From Conexibacter sp. DBS9H8 (lineage in GTDB: Bacteria > Actinomycetota > Thermoleophilia > Solirubrobacterales > Solirubrobacteraceae), in assembly GCF_023330685.1 (NCBI RefSeq), contig NZ_CP097128.1, positions 1,984,001 through 2,048,000 of the forward strand: 64,000 nt of DNA, written 5' to 3'. Of the stretch, positions 11,744 to 20,735 are shown in pieces. Position 1 is the first letter of the stretch. The number at the start of each line of letters is the position of its first letter. The translations under genes and the position numbers were made by a program. The notes below the pieces were generated by a model. That model saw nothing but the letters and a program-made list of their open reading frames with translations, had not been told where the DNA came from and made no database searches.

Positions 11744-13303
11744 ATGTTGTTCTCTCGGCGGTGGCGACTGGGCCTCGCAGCGACGGTGAGCGCCGCTCTC
11801 CTCAGTGCCTGTGGGGCCGCCGGTCACGGAGGGGCCACCGCCTCGGCGAGTGTGTCCGGCGCGCACGCCTCGGCCTCGGCCCATCCGAACGCCGACGGGT
11901 CCGCCCGCTCGGCCGCCTCAGTCGGCACAGCCCGCCCGCCGCGGATCCCCTCCGGCAACTGGCCGACCTTCGACTTCAACGCCCAGCGCTCCGGAGTCGG
12001 ACCGGCGGACACGGGCATCACCGCTGGCGATCTCGGGCGGCTGCGACGGATCACCGTCCACCTCGATGGCACCGTCGACGCCTCAGTGATCGAGATCGCC
12101 CACGCGATGGTGGAGGGTCGTCGTCAGGACGTCATCGTTCTCACCACCAGCTACGGCCGGACCGAGGCGCTCAACGCGGCCACCGGCCGACGGCTGTGGG
12201 AGTTCACCCCGCGGTCGGTCGCCCGTCTGCAGGGCACGCCGCAGATCACGACCGCCACCCCGGTCCTCGCCCCCAGCGGTGAGGCTGTCTACGCCGCGAG
12301 CCCGGACGGTTATGTCCACAAGCTCAGCCTCGCCACCGGCCATCAGATCTGGGCCGCGGCGATCACCCGGTTCCCCAGCCACGAGAAGAGCGCCGGGGCG
12401 CTCAACCTCGACCGGGGCCAGGTCGTCGCGGTGATGGACGGCTACGACGGAGACATTCCCCCCTACGTCGGCCACGCCGTGCTGATCAGCGAACGGACCG
12501 GGCGGGTCACCCACGTCTTCAACGCCCTCTGTTCGCAGCGGACCACGATCATCGCCGCCCCGGCGACCTGTCATCACTCAGACGCCGGTATCTGGGGCCG
12601 GCCGGGCTCGGTGGTCGAACCCGGCAGCGGACGGATCCTGGTGGCCACCGGCAACGGGGACTTCAACGGGCACACCGACTGGGGGGACAGTGTCCTCGAG
12701 CTCTCTCCCGCCCTCCGGCTCCTGCACAACTGGACGCCGACGGACCAGTATCAGCTCAACGTCGACGATCAGGACCTCGGCAGCACCGAGCCGGCGCTCC
12801 TGCCCGCGCGCGGCAGCCGCCATTACGTCGTGCAGGGCGGCAAGAGCGGGATCCTCAGCCTGCTCAACCTGTCCGCGCTCGACGGCACCTCCGGGCCGGC
12901 TGGGCCGCGCACCGGCGGGCAGGTGCAGCAGATCGACGCGCCCGGTCCGACTGACGTGTTCAGCCAGCCGGCCGTGTGGGGTTCACTCGTGTTCGTCGCC
13001 GACGGAGCCGGCACCGCCGCCTACCGTTACGGAGCCGACGCGCGGCTGCGCCTCCTCTGGCAGAACACGACGCCGGGCACGAGCCCGATCGTCGCCGGCG
13101 GACTGCTCTACGTCTACGACGAGAACGGGGGCGCGCTGAACGTGTATGACCCGAGCACCGGCCACCGGGACATCAGTCTCGGGGCCGGGCCGGGGCACTG
13201 GAACTCCCCGACGGTGATCGGTGGACGGATCTTCCTGCCTGTCGGTGACGCGAACGCCCACCAGGCCAGCGGCACGCTGTACATCTGGCAACTGCCGCGC
13301 TGA
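11744..13303 (+). CDS. Secreted lipoprotein with PQQ-like beta-propeller
   Basis: A product of 519 residues. It begins with a signal peptide and a lipobox LLSACG, so it is probably lipid-anchored outside the membrane. A Ser/Ala-rich linker follows to about residue 65. The remainder has repeated propeller blades of the PQQ/WD-like type (EALNAATGRRLWEF, HKLSLATGHQIWAA, LNVYDPSTGHRDISL). Family members bind PQQ or serve as protein scaffolds; no catalytic function can be assigned. The start at 11744 is supported by TACCGT at 11731-11736, seven nt before the ATG with no Shine-Dalgarno, indicating a leaderless message. Confidence 0.8.
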   Translation: MLFSRRWRLGLAATVSAALLSACGAAGHGGATASASVSGAHASASAHPNADGSARSAASVGTARPPRIPSGNWPTFDFNAQRSGVGPADTGITAGDLGRLRRITVHLDGTVDASVIEIAHAMVEGRRQDVIVLTTSYGRTEALNAATGRRLWEFTPRSVARLQGTPQITTATPVLAPSGEAVYAASPDGYVHKLSLATGHQIWAAAITRFPSHEKSAGALNLDRGQVVAVMDGYDGDIPPYVGHAVLISERTGRVTHVFNALCSQRTTIIAAPATCHHSDAGIWGRPGSVVEPGSGRILVATGNGDFNGHTDWGDSVLELSPALRLLHNWTPTDQYQLNVDDQDLGSTEPALLPARGSRHYVVQGGKSGILSLLNLSALDGTSGPAGPRTGGQVQQIDAPGPTDVFSQPAVWGSLVFVADGAGTAAYRYGADARLRLLWQNTTPGTSPIVAGGLLYVYDENGGALNVYDPSTGHRDISLGAGPGHWNSPTVIGGRIFLPVGDANAHQASGTLYIWQLPR

Positions 13304-13319
13304 CCGGCGGGCGGGCGGC

Positions 13320-13865
13320 TCAGGCCGCGGACACTCGGGCGAGCGGATGCTCGGGCGGCAGTTCGCTGACGTGGCGGTCGACTTCGACATTCCAGGCCTG
13401 CCCGAAGCCGCGCATCGCCATGAGGATCAGCAACGCCTGGACCGGCGCGATCGCAAAGACGAGGACGCCGAGAAGGTCCGGGCTCAAACCCGGACCGCCG
13501 AACAGGGACTGAGCGGCGGCGTACCCGACGTGGCTGCGGTCAAACCAGCTTGTCCCCGACCCGCCGAACCCGGCGATCAGCGAGATGATCAGCATGAGGA
13601 TCGCGAGCGCGGCCGCGATCGGCAACAGGCCGCGGGCCCAGCGCGCCACGTAGAAGGCGATCGCGAGGTAGATGAGGCACCAGAGGAAGTTCACCGGCTC
13701 CAGGCCCTGGAGCTTGCTCCAACCACCCACCGTGACGACGAGGATGAGGAACACCGAGATGAGCAGCAGGGCCACGATGATCGCCTTGGTCGCCCGTGAA
13801 GACGCCTTCTCCCGGTTCGGGTAGGTGACGACATGCCCGGGAGGAAGATGTCGACCGTTGACCAT
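13320..13865 (-). CDS. Integral membrane protein, function unknown
   Basis: A 181-residue protein with four hydrophobic segments: IIVALLLISVFLILVVTVG, LWCLIYLAIAFYVARW, LPIAAALAILMLIISLIAG and LLGVLVFAIAPVQALLILMA. The C-terminal 25 residues are polar and probably cytoplasmic. The start at 13865 is chosen because TATGGT lies at 13873-13878 (complement), seven nt upstream; an ATG at 13877 would lie inside that box. It converges with the lipoprotein gene, leaving 16 nt. No family is recognised. Confidence 0.65.
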   Translation of the reverse strand: MVNGRHLPPGHVVTYPNREKASSRATKAIIVALLLISVFLILVVTVGGWSKLQGLEPVNFLWCLIYLAIAFYVARWARGLLPIAAALAILMLIISLIAGFGGSGTSWFDRSHVGYAAAQSLFGGPGLSPDLLGVLVFAIAPVQALLILMAMRGFGQAWNVEVDRHVSELPPEHPLARVSAA

Positions 13866-13938
13866 GGCGGGCACCATACAATCGGTTCCGGCGCGCGCGC
13901 GGCAGTTCCCCAGGCCCGTCGCGGGCGTCGGCGTCAGC

Positions 13939-14910
13939 TCAGGCGGGCGTGGCGGAATTGGTAGACGCGCCGGCTTTAGGTGCCGGTGGGCTTCCCGTGG
14001 GGGTTCGAGTCCCTCCGCCCGTATCGAGCGCGTCCTGCGCGGTCGCTTCGGCGGCCTCGGTCGCCGCCCAGCTGCCGAGCAGGCGCAGCGCCTCATCGCT
14101 GCGGGACCCCGGCGAGGCGGTGTATGCCGACAGCGTGATCGCACCCGCGTCAGCCTCAAACTGCAGCCGCTCGAACTCCAGGGTCATCTCCCCGACGACG
14201 GGATGGCGGACCGTCTTCGATCCGTTGCAGTGTAAGCGCACGTTGTGCTTGGCCCAGTGGGCGGCAAACGCCTCGCTCTGGATACAGAGCTCCCCGACGA
14301 GGTCGGTGAGGACCCGGTCGTGCGGGTTGCGCCCAGCCTCGACCCGCAGCATCGCGACGACGTCCTCGGCTGCCTGCTCCCAGTTGGGGTAGAAGTCGCC
14401 CGCTCCCGGATCGAGAAAGACGAACCGGGCGGTGTTCGGCCGCTGGCCGGCGAGCCGGGGCTGATCGAAGATCGGCGCATACAGCGCCCGGCCGATCGCG
14501 TTGGCAGCGAGCAGGTCGAAGCGGTGATCGCGCACGATCGCCGGGGTGCCGAGCATCGAGTCGATGATCCGTTGCACGTTGGGGCGCAACGGACGTGGCG
14601 CGGGAGGTCGGCGCGTTCGGGTCATCGGACGGCTCGCGCGGGCGAGGTCGTGGAGGTGGGTGCGTTCGGCCTCGTCGAGCTGGAGAGCCCGGGCGACCGC
14701 CTCGAGCACCGCCTCGGACACCCCGCCGATGTGTCCGCGTTCGAGTCGCGTGTAGTAGTCGACACTCACGCCGGCGAGCAGCGCCACCTCTTCGCGGCGC
14801 AGCCCCGGGACTCGTCGCAGGTCGCCGTAGACGGGAAGGCCCGCCTCCGGGGGCGTGATCCTCGCCCGACGTGAGGTGAGAAACTCGCGGATCTCACTGC
14901 GCGGGTCCAT
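13939..14910 (-). CDS. XRE-family regulator with MmyB-like ligand domain
   Basis: The predicted protein has 323 residues. Residues 1-75 are an XRE helix-turn-helix (GLRREEVALLAGVSVDYYTR, then LERGHIGGVS). Residues about 100-265 match the MmyB-like ligand-binding domain (ANAIGRALYAPIFDQPR, then NTARFVFLDPGAGDFYPNW, then RHPVVGEMTLEFERLQF). Such regulators often control an adjacent oxidoreductase or detoxification gene; here a cupin-MFS operon diverges from it. TACGCT at 14917-14922 (complement) is six nt before the ATG. The last 30 or so residues are translated through the antisense of tRNA-Leu(TAG), so the natural C-terminus has either been replaced or overlaps the tRNA. Confidence 0.85.
   Translation of the reverse strand: MDPRSEIREFLTSRRARITPPEAGLPVYGDLRRVPGLRREEVALLAGVSVDYYTRLERGHIGGVSEAVLEAVARALQLDEAERTHLHDLARASRPMTRTRRPPAPRPLRPNVQRIIDSMLGTPAIVRDHRFDLLAANAIGRALYAPIFDQPRLAGQRPNTARFVFLDPGAGDFYPNWEQAAEDVVAMLRVEAGRNPHDRVLTDLVGELCIQSEAFAAHWAKHNVRLHCNGSKTVRHPVVGEMTLEFERLQFEADAGAITLSAYTASPGSRSDEALRLLGSWAATEAAEATAQDALDTGGGTRTPTGSPPAPKAGASTNSATPA
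13943..14023 (+). tRNA. tRNA-Leu (anticodon TAG)
   Basis: The acceptor GCGGGCG pairs with CGCCCGT, with a G-U first pair also implied for the other leucine remnant. The anticodon stem CCGGC/GCCGG closes the loop TTTAGGT. A long leucine variable arm and a TTCGAGT T loop are present. The molecule is 81 nt without CCA. No clear -10 box is visible just upstream. Confidence 0.95.
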
Positions 14911-14937
14911 CCGTGCAGCGTAGAGGCTGGCCCCCCA

Positions 14938-14987
14938 GGGACAGGGGGGCACTGTGAGTACCCGGAACGGCAGGGACTCCCTGTCCC
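14938..14987. promoter_or_regulatory. Candidate operator between the XRE regulator and cupin genes
   Basis: GGGACAGGG at 14938-14946 is repeated in inverted orientation as CCCTGTCCC at 14979-14987. The second lies partly within a perfect palindrome CAGGGA-C-TCCCTG at 14971-14983. The cluster is in the divergent intergenic region, just behind the regulator's -10 box, and fits an auto-regulatory site. Confidence 0.5.
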
Positions 14988-15105
14988 AGACGGTACCTGC
15001 TTAGGTTCCCCTGACGGACGTTCAGGCTGGACCGGACCGGCCCACGACCGTCCGCGGACCGTCCTCCGCTCCTTCGACCCCTCCAACCGAGAGCCCGCCC
15101 AGACC

Positions 15106-15537
15106 ATGCAGATCACGCGCAACCGCACCGACTCCTCGATCGGACCCGCCGACTGGTTCACCGGGACCGTGCTGATCGACACGATCACCACCCAGACCGC
15201 GCCGAGCCGGGTCGCGGCGGCGAACGTCCATTTCATGCCAGGGGCACGGACCCACTGGCACAGCCACCCGGTTGGTCAGACGATCTGGGTGACGGAGGGC
15301 GTCGGGCTCTGCCAGCGCCGCGGCGGACCCGTCGAGGTCATCTGGCCGGGGGACCGGGTCGTCTTCGCGCCTGGCGAGGATCACTGGCACGGGGCCTGCT
15401 CGACCCGGTTCATGGTTCACGTCGCCATCCACGAGGCCGACGACAGCGGGTCGACGGTGAGTTGGGGAGCAGCGGTGAGTGACGTCGAATACGGCTCCGC
15501 GCCGCGGTTGGAGGACAGCTCCCCGAGGTCGAGCTGA
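15106..15537 (+). CDS. Cupin-domain protein
   Basis: A single-domain cupin of 143 residues. The metal-binding motifs are intact: THWHSHPVGQTIWVTEG supplies two His and a Gln/Glu-type ligand, and the second motif FAPGEDHWHGA supplies another His. This form is common in small cupins next to carboxymuconolactone decarboxylases or quinone-type oxidoreductases. Substrate cannot be read. It lies one base from the MFS gene and diverges from an XRE/MmyB regulator, so the three probably make a substrate-responsive unit for efflux or degradation of a small compound (inference). Confidence 0.8.
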   Translation: MQITRNRTDSSIGPADWFTGTVLIDTITTQTAPSRVAAANVHFMPGARTHWHSHPVGQTIWVTEGVGLCQRRGGPVEVIWPGDRVVFAPGEDHWHGACSTRFMVHVAIHEADDSGSTVSWGAAVSDVEYGSAPRLEDSSPRSS

Positions 15538-15538
15538 G

Positions 15539-17047
15539 ATGCGCCGGCTGACCAGCCTCAGCCCCCTGGGCTGGGAGGGTCCGCTCGCGGGCAGCTACTG
15601 GTCGGCGGTGACGATGGTGATCGCCGCCCTCACCCCGTTCCTCGTGCTGTCTGCGGCGGTCGACCCGCTCCAGGCGGCGATCTCCCACGCCGTCCATCTC
15701 ACCGGCGCGGGGCTGGAGATGAACGCGGGAATGGCCGACGCCGCCTACTGCTTCGGGACGATCCTCGCCGTCCAGCTCACCTCCCGTCTGCCCGGCCGCC
15801 GCCTGCTCGCGCTGTATGCACTGGTGTTCACGCTCGCCTCCGTCCTCACAGCGCTGTCGGCCTCGCCCGTGCCGTTCTTCATCGGACGGATCCTGCAGGG
15901 GATGGCGACGAGCCTGATGCTGATCACCGCTGCCCCGGCCCTCATCCTCGCCTTCCCGCTCGCCCGGATGCGAGCGACCGCGATGGTGATGAACATGGGC
16001 ATCTTCGGGGCGGTCGCCGTCGGCCCGGTGATCGGCGGCGCCTTCGTCAGTCTCGGTGATTGGCGGCTGCTGTTCTGGATCGCGGCGGCGGTCGGTGCGG
16101 TCTGCTTCACGCTGACGCTCCTCACCTTCCGGGATCAGCCGCCGATGGACCGTGAGCTCGAGTTCGACTTCGAGTCGCTCGGGCTCGCCTCCGTCGGCTG
16201 TGTCGCCGCGTTCTTCGGCGGATCGAGCCTGGCCAACCATGCCTTCGTGTCGACGATCGTGCTCGTCCCGATGGCGTTGGGGCTCGCCTGTCTGATCGGG
16301 CTGATCGTCCACCAGGCATCGGTTGCCGACCCGCTGATGCCGATCCGCCAACTCGGGCACACGGTGCCGATCGCCGCGATCGCGCTGGCGATGTTCGCCG
16401 GTGCCGGTTCGGTCGCGCTCGTCGGTCTGCTCGAGCTGACCGTCGTTGCCCACCACGTCTCCTCCGCCGTGTTCTGGCCGGAGTTCGGGGGCGCGGTGCT
16501 GACGGCGATGCTGTTCGGTGGCCTGTTCTTCACACGCTGGGTGCCGGCGCTCGCCTTTGCCGGACTTGTCGTGCTCGTGGGCACCGGAGCCCTGCTTGCC
16601 GGCAGCACGGGTGGTGACACGACGCTGATCGTGATCGGGACCGCTGGGCTCGGGCTCGGGGTCGGCGCCTCGGTCGCCCCGGGCCTGTTCGTCGCGGGCT
16701 TCTCACTCCCCTCACTGCAGCTGCCGCGGATCTTCGCGCTCGTCGAGATGCTTCGGGGGGTGGCGGCCTTCCTCACCGCCCCGATCCTCATCCACGTCGC
16801 TGAGACCGTCGGGGCGACCCCGGCGGCCGGCATCCGGACCGGCACCTGGATCGCCGCCGGGCTGCTTGGTGTCGGGGCGCTGCTCGTCCTGTTCCTCGTT
16901 CTCGCCGGCGGGTTCCGCCTCATCACCCCCGAGCTGGAGGCCTGGCAGGCCGGCGGTCCGCCCGCGATCGAATCCCCGCCGTTGCTGGCCCGCCTCCGGC
17001 GCGGACGGCGTGCCGGAGACCCGGTCGCCGCTGGCGTCGGCGACTGA
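15539..17047 (+). CDS. MFS transporter, probably 14 transmembrane segments
   Basis: A 502-residue major facilitator protein whose ATG comes 1 nt after the cupin stop. Around fourteen hydrophobic segments can be counted. The motif A region reads LPGRRLLALYALVF and a motif C-like segment GAVAVGPVIGGAFVSLGDWR is typical of DHA2-type drug:proton antiporters (EmrB/QacA group). The C-terminus is a short polar tail. Export of a toxic or signalling compound sensed by the neighbouring regulator is likely; substrate unknown. Confidence 0.85.
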   Translation: MRRLTSLSPLGWEGPLAGSYWSAVTMVIAALTPFLVLSAAVDPLQAAISHAVHLTGAGLEMNAGMADAAYCFGTILAVQLTSRLPGRRLLALYALVFTLASVLTALSASPVPFFIGRILQGMATSLMLITAAPALILAFPLARMRATAMVMNMGIFGAVAVGPVIGGAFVSLGDWRLLFWIAAAVGAVCFTLTLLTFRDQPPMDRELEFDFESLGLASVGCVAAFFGGSSLANHAFVSTIVLVPMALGLACLIGLIVHQASVADPLMPIRQLGHTVPIAAIALAMFAGAGSVALVGLLELTVVAHHVSSAVFWPEFGGAVLTAMLFGGLFFTRWVPALAFAGLVVLVGTGALLAGSTGGDTTLIVIGTAGLGLGVGASVAPGLFVAGFSLPSLQLPRIFALVEMLRGVAAFLTAPILIHVAETVGATPAAGIRTGTWIAAGLLGVGALLVLFLVLAGGFRLITPELEAWQAGGPPAIESPPLLARLRRGRRAGDPVAAGVGD

Positions 17048-17075
17048 CGCCGCCGCCCTGATTGGGTCCCTGGGC

Positions 17076-17141
17076 GAGGATCGGTGTGCCGGAGCCTCCG
17101 CCTGAGCCGAGGATCGGTGTGCCGGAGCCTCCGCCTGAGCC
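17076..17141. repeat. Two perfect 33-bp tandem copies between convergent genes
   Basis: The unit begins GAGGATCGGTGTGCCGGAGC and occurs at 17076-17108 and 17109-17141, with four more matching bases after. Each unit contains the small palindrome CGGAG-C-CTCCG. The copies lie between the MFS stop and the stop of the convergent oxidoreductase gene, so they may form hairpins that end transcription from both sides. Confidence 0.8.
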
Positions 17142-17160
17142 GAGGCTTACCGCCTCAGCC

Positions 17161-20100
17161 TCACCCCTCGGAATGCGAGCTGAGATGGATCTCCCGTTCC
17201 CGGGGTCGGGCCGTGTCGGTTCCGATCGCCGCCAGCGCCGCTCGGCCGGCGCTCCGGAAACGCTCGACGTTGTCGAGCTTGATCTGCTCGTAACCGCGCA
17301 CCATGTCGGGTAGTTCGGCGAGGGAGACGAGCGCCTCATAGTCGGCCGATGAGGCAAGCGCGAGGGCTCGGCTGACCAGCTGGCTGTACTCGCCCGGCAG
17401 ACGCCGTTCCACCTGTCGGACCTCCGCACGGGCGAAGATGTCGAGCGGCGTTCCGCGCAGGCGTCGCAAGCGCACGAGGGAGCGAAACAGCGGCGTGGCG
17501 ACGCCGGCGGGGATCGCCAGCTTGCGCTCCATCCCGAGGCTGCGCAGCAGCGGCGGGTGCAGCAGCACCTTCGCCTGTGCGTCCGGACCGAACAGCGCCT
17601 CGCGCTTGTGCTGCTCGAGCTGGCTGAGATGCAGCCGAGCCACCTCATACTCGTCCTTGTAGGCGATGAGCTTGTAGAGGTTGCGGGCATAGGCCTCGGT
17701 GAGACGGGTGCCGTGCCCCGGGAACGCGCGGTCCTCGATCTGCGCGACCCGCACCACCTCATCGAGGTACCGGCTTGCCGTCTGCGAGTCCTGGAAGGCG
17801 GTGAGCTCATCCAGACGCAGCGCCGTTGTCGTGGCCGCCGTGCCGGTCAGGCCGTGGGCGGTCGCCGCAGCCAGCGCGGCGGCGCTCGCGGTCAGGGGAG
17901 GGGTCTCAATCGAGGTCTCGGCGATGACCGCCTGCACCGCATCAGGATTCGACGCCCAGGTGCGACCCCAGCGGAAGGCGGCGAGGGTCGTGGTGACGGC
18001 CGCCCCATTGAGCTCGATCGCCCGCTCGAGGGCTTCCTCGCTCACGGGAATGCACCCGTGTTGGAAGGCGGCGCCCAACAGCATCACGTTGGCGGGCATG
18101 TGGTCGCCGAACAGGCGTTCAGAGAGTCCCTCGGCGTCGATGGTGAGCAGCTCGTCCCGCCGGGTGGCCGCCTCCACGCGGCGGACGGCGATGCTCCGCT
18201 CGGGGAAGCCGACGTGGGTGTCGATGACCATCTGCGAGGTGGGGACCTCGGCGAGGTTGAGCACGGCGATGGTCAGGCTCGGCTCACACGCCTTCAACGT
18301 GTCAACGCTGGTGGCCCCAAGCAGATCGAGTCCGAGGAGGACGTCGATGCTCGAGGTCGACGCCTTGATCTGCCCGGGGATCGCTCGGTCGGAGATGCGG
18401 ATGTCGGAGATGACCGGACCGCCCTTCTGGGCGAGGCCGATCTGTTCGAGGCCCTCGGCGTGACGACCGTCGAGGTGGGCGGCCATCTGCAGGATGGCCG
18501 ATGCGGTGACCACCCCGGTGCCCCCGATCCCGGGCATGCGGATGAGCACCTCGTTGGGGACGCGCAGGGTCGGAGTCGGGGAGGGCGGCGGCTCGGGGAA
18601 GTGCTGTTGGTGGGCTGCCGTCGCGGCGGCCGGTTCGATCAGCAGGAAGGACGGGCAGTCGCCCTTGAGGCAGGTCATGTCCGAGTTGCACGAGGGCTGA
18701 TGGATCTGGGTCTTGCGCCCGAACTCCGTGTGCACCGGAAGGACCGAGAGACACGACGACTGCTCGCCGCAGTCGCCACAGCCCTCGCACACACGCTCGT
18801 TGATCCACACCCGCTGGGTCGCGGCGGGCAGCTTTCCGCGCTTGCGCAGCCGCCGCTTCTCGGTGGCGCAGCGGTCGTCGTGAATGAGGACGGTGACGCC
18901 TGGCGTGGCGGCGAGTTCGCGGTGAACGTCGGGGAGGTCGTCGCGGTGGCGGACGCTGGCGATCGGGTCGAGGGTGACGTGCTCGTAGGTTTCGGGCTCA
19001 GGCGTGGTGATGATGACCCGGCTGACCCCCTCGAGGGCCATCCAGCGGGTGAGCTGGGGGATCGGCAGGCGGCCCTCGGGGTTCTGGCCGCCGGTCATCG
19101 CGACCGCGTCGTTGTAGAGCAACTTGAAGGTCATGTGCGCCTTGGCGGCCGTTGCCGCGCGGATCGCCAGCGACCCCGAGTGGTGGAAGGTCCCGTCCCC
19201 GATGTTCTGGAAGAAATGGTCCTCCGTGGTGAATGGCGCGAGGCCGAGCCACTGCATCCCCTCTCCACCCATCTGGGTCATACCGAGGATGTGGCCGCGC
19301 CGGCCTGGTTCGTCGAGGACGACCATCGTGTGACAGCCGATGCCGGCGCCGACGAGCTGGTCCTCGTCGGCGCGGGTGGACACGTTGTGCGGGCAGCCCG
19401 AGCAGAAGTAGGGGGTGCGGCTCGCGAGCGCCTCGACCCCCGCGAGGGCGGCGTGGCGTCCGTGCACGCGTTCGCGCTGGTCGGCCACGCTGCGGTGAGT
19501 CTCCAGGTCGTCGAGGAGCCGCGGCAGCGCCCGGGTGATGTCGTCGGCCGACACCGAGCTGCGGTAGGGCAGCAGCTCGCTGCCGTCCTCGAGGGTCTTG
19601 CCGATCACCGGTGGTGTGTGCGGCTGCCCGTAGAGGCCGTCGCGGATGAGGGTCTCGAGGAACGGACGCTTGTCCTCGACCACGAGGATCCGCTCGGCGT
19701 CACCGACGAGCTCCCGAACCGTCTCCGCGTCCAGGGGCCAGGGCATCCCGAGCTTGACCAAGCGGATCCCGAGGCTGGTGAGCTCCTCGTCGATCCCGAG
19801 GTCCCACAGGGCGCGGACGACCGCCTCATACGCCATCCCGGCGGCGACGATCGCCAGACGGGGGCGGGCCACCTCGTTGATGGCGAGATTCAGCTTCGCC
19901 GCCCGCGCGTACTCGCTCGCGCGGCCAAGGCGGGTGGTGATCTGGTCGAGTTCGGCGTCGAGGTTCGTCGGCGGCAGCAACTTCGGGGCGCGGTGGCCCT
20001 CCCGTGGCGGGAACTCCGGGATCAGGTCAAGGTGCCCGGTGATGTCGACCGTGCTCGACGCGTCGGCGATGTCAGCCACGATCTTCAGGCCCGCCCACAG

Positions 20101-20694
20101 GCCGGAGTGGCGTGAGAGGGCGACCGCGTGCAGGCCGAAGGAGATGATCTCCCCGACGCTCGAGGGGACGAGCAGCGGGACGGCGAGGCTCATGCAGAGC
20201 GGCTCGCTGCTGCTCGGCACGGTCGAGGACTTGCTCGTCGGATCATCACCGATGATCGCGACCGCCCCGCCCAGCGGTGTCGTGCCCGACAGGTTGGCGT
20301 GCCGGATCGCGTCGGCCGCGCGATCGAGTCCCGGGGCCTTGCCGAACCAGAAGCCGGTGACCGCGTCCATTGTCTTGGTCCCCTCGGGCAGGTCGTCGAG
20401 CAGCTGGGTACCGGCGACGGCCGTCGCTGCGAGCTCCTCGTTCAATCCGGGCTGGAAGAGCGTGTTGGCCGCCTCGAGGCGTGACCGGTTGCGGCTCAGC
20501 TCACGATCGAGCCCGCCGAGTGGCGAGCCCTGGTAGCCGCTGATGAACGCCGAGGTGTTCAGGCCTGCTCGCCGGTCAAGGCGGCGCAGGTCAAGCAGCA
20601 CGCGGACGAGGGCATGGATCCCGTTGAGCAGGATCGTTCCCTCCTCCGCGGTGTACTTGTCATCGAGCGTGACGGCGGATCTCACGAGGGTCAT
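17161..20694 (-). CDS. Indolepyruvate:ferredoxin oxidoreductase, fused alpha-beta form
   Basis: The 1177-residue product is of the long single-chain type. It oxidatively decarboxylates aryl (and possibly branched) 2-oxo acids to acyl-CoA, passing electrons to ferredoxin, using thiamine diphosphate. The N-terminal pyrimidine-binding domain has ISGYQGSPLGGLD. The TPP-binding region carries GCPHNVSTR and GIGCHTMVV and MGGEGMQWLG. A reduced iron-sulfur region has CEGCGDCGEQSSC. The gamma-type domain begins near MPGIGGTGVVTASAILQMA. The gene diverges from an Lrp-family regulator, which suits control by an amino acid. Length and domain order are normal for the fused family. Confidence 0.9.
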   Translation of the reverse strand: MTLVRSAVTLDDKYTAEEGTILLNGIHALVRVLLDLRRLDRRAGLNTSAFISGYQGSPLGGLDRELSRNRSRLEAANTLFQPGLNEELAATAVAGTQLLDDLPEGTKTMDAVTGFWFGKAPGLDRAADAIRHANLSGTTPLGGAVAIIGDDPTSKSSTVPSSSEPLCMSLAVPLLVPSSVGEIISFGLHAVALSRHSGLWAGLKIVADIADASSTVDITGHLDLIPEFPPREGHRAPKLLPPTNLDAELDQITTRLGRASEYARAAKLNLAINEVARPRLAIVAAGMAYEAVVRALWDLGIDEELTSLGIRLVKLGMPWPLDAETVRELVGDAERILVVEDKRPFLETLIRDGLYGQPHTPPVIGKTLEDGSELLPYRSSVSADDITRALPRLLDDLETHRSVADQRERVHGRHAALAGVEALASRTPYFCSGCPHNVSTRADEDQLVGAGIGCHTMVVLDEPGRRGHILGMTQMGGEGMQWLGLAPFTTEDHFFQNIGDGTFHHSGSLAIRAATAAKAHMTFKLLYNDAVAMTGGQNPEGRLPIPQLTRWMALEGVSRVIITTPEPETYEHVTLDPIASVRHRDDLPDVHRELAATPGVTVLIHDDRCATEKRRLRKRGKLPAATQRVWINERVCEGCGDCGEQSSCLSVLPVHTEFGRKTQIHQPSCNSDMTCLKGDCPSFLLIEPAAATAAHQQHFPEPPPSPTPTLRVPNEVLIRMPGIGGTGVVTASAILQMAAHLDGRHAEGLEQIGLAQKGGPVISDIRISDRAIPGQIKASTSSIDVLLGLDLLGATSVDTLKACEPSLTIAVLNLAEVPTSQMVIDTHVGFPERSIAVRRVEAATRRDELLTIDAEGLSERLFGDHMPANVMLLGAAFQHGCIPVSEEALERAIELNGAAVTTTLAAFRWGRTWASNPDAVQAVIAETSIETPPLTASAAALAAATAHGLTGTAATTTALRLDELTAFQDSQTASRYLDEVVRVAQIEDRAFPGHGTRLTEAYARNLYKLIAYKDEYEVARLHLSQLEQHKREALFGPDAQAKVLLHPPLLRSLGMERKLAIPAGVATPLFRSLVRLRRLRGTPLDIFARAEVRQVERRLPGEYSQLVSRALALASSADYEALVSLAELPDMVRGYEQIKLDNVERFRSAGRAALAAIGTDTARPREREIHLSSHSEG

Positions 20695-20719
20695 CCCGCG
20701 ATCACACCGCCTTCTGACC

Positions 20720-20735
20720 TGTGACGCAAGTCACA
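20720..20735. promoter_or_regulatory. TGTGAC-N4-GTCACA palindrome in the divergent promoter region
   Basis: A perfect 6-bp inverted repeat lies 26 bp upstream of the oxidoreductase start and about 100 bp upstream of the Lrp start. Spacing and symmetry fit a dimeric regulator site. Lrp or a Crp-type protein could bind; which one cannot be decided here. Confidence 0.45.

Noticed and set aside
13949-14392. Plus-strand open frame starting in tRNA-Leu(TAG)
   Set aside because: It begins with the typical translated-tRNA peptide (MAELVDAPALGAGG) and then runs antisense to the XRE regulator.
17076-17141. CRISPR-like repeat
   Set aside because: Only two adjoining copies with no spacers; no cas genes.
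17557-20115. Very long open frame antisense to the oxidoreductase gene
   Set aside because: In GC-rich DNA the antisense of a real gene often stays open. Its product is low in hydrophobic core and has no domain, while the minus-strand gene is clear.
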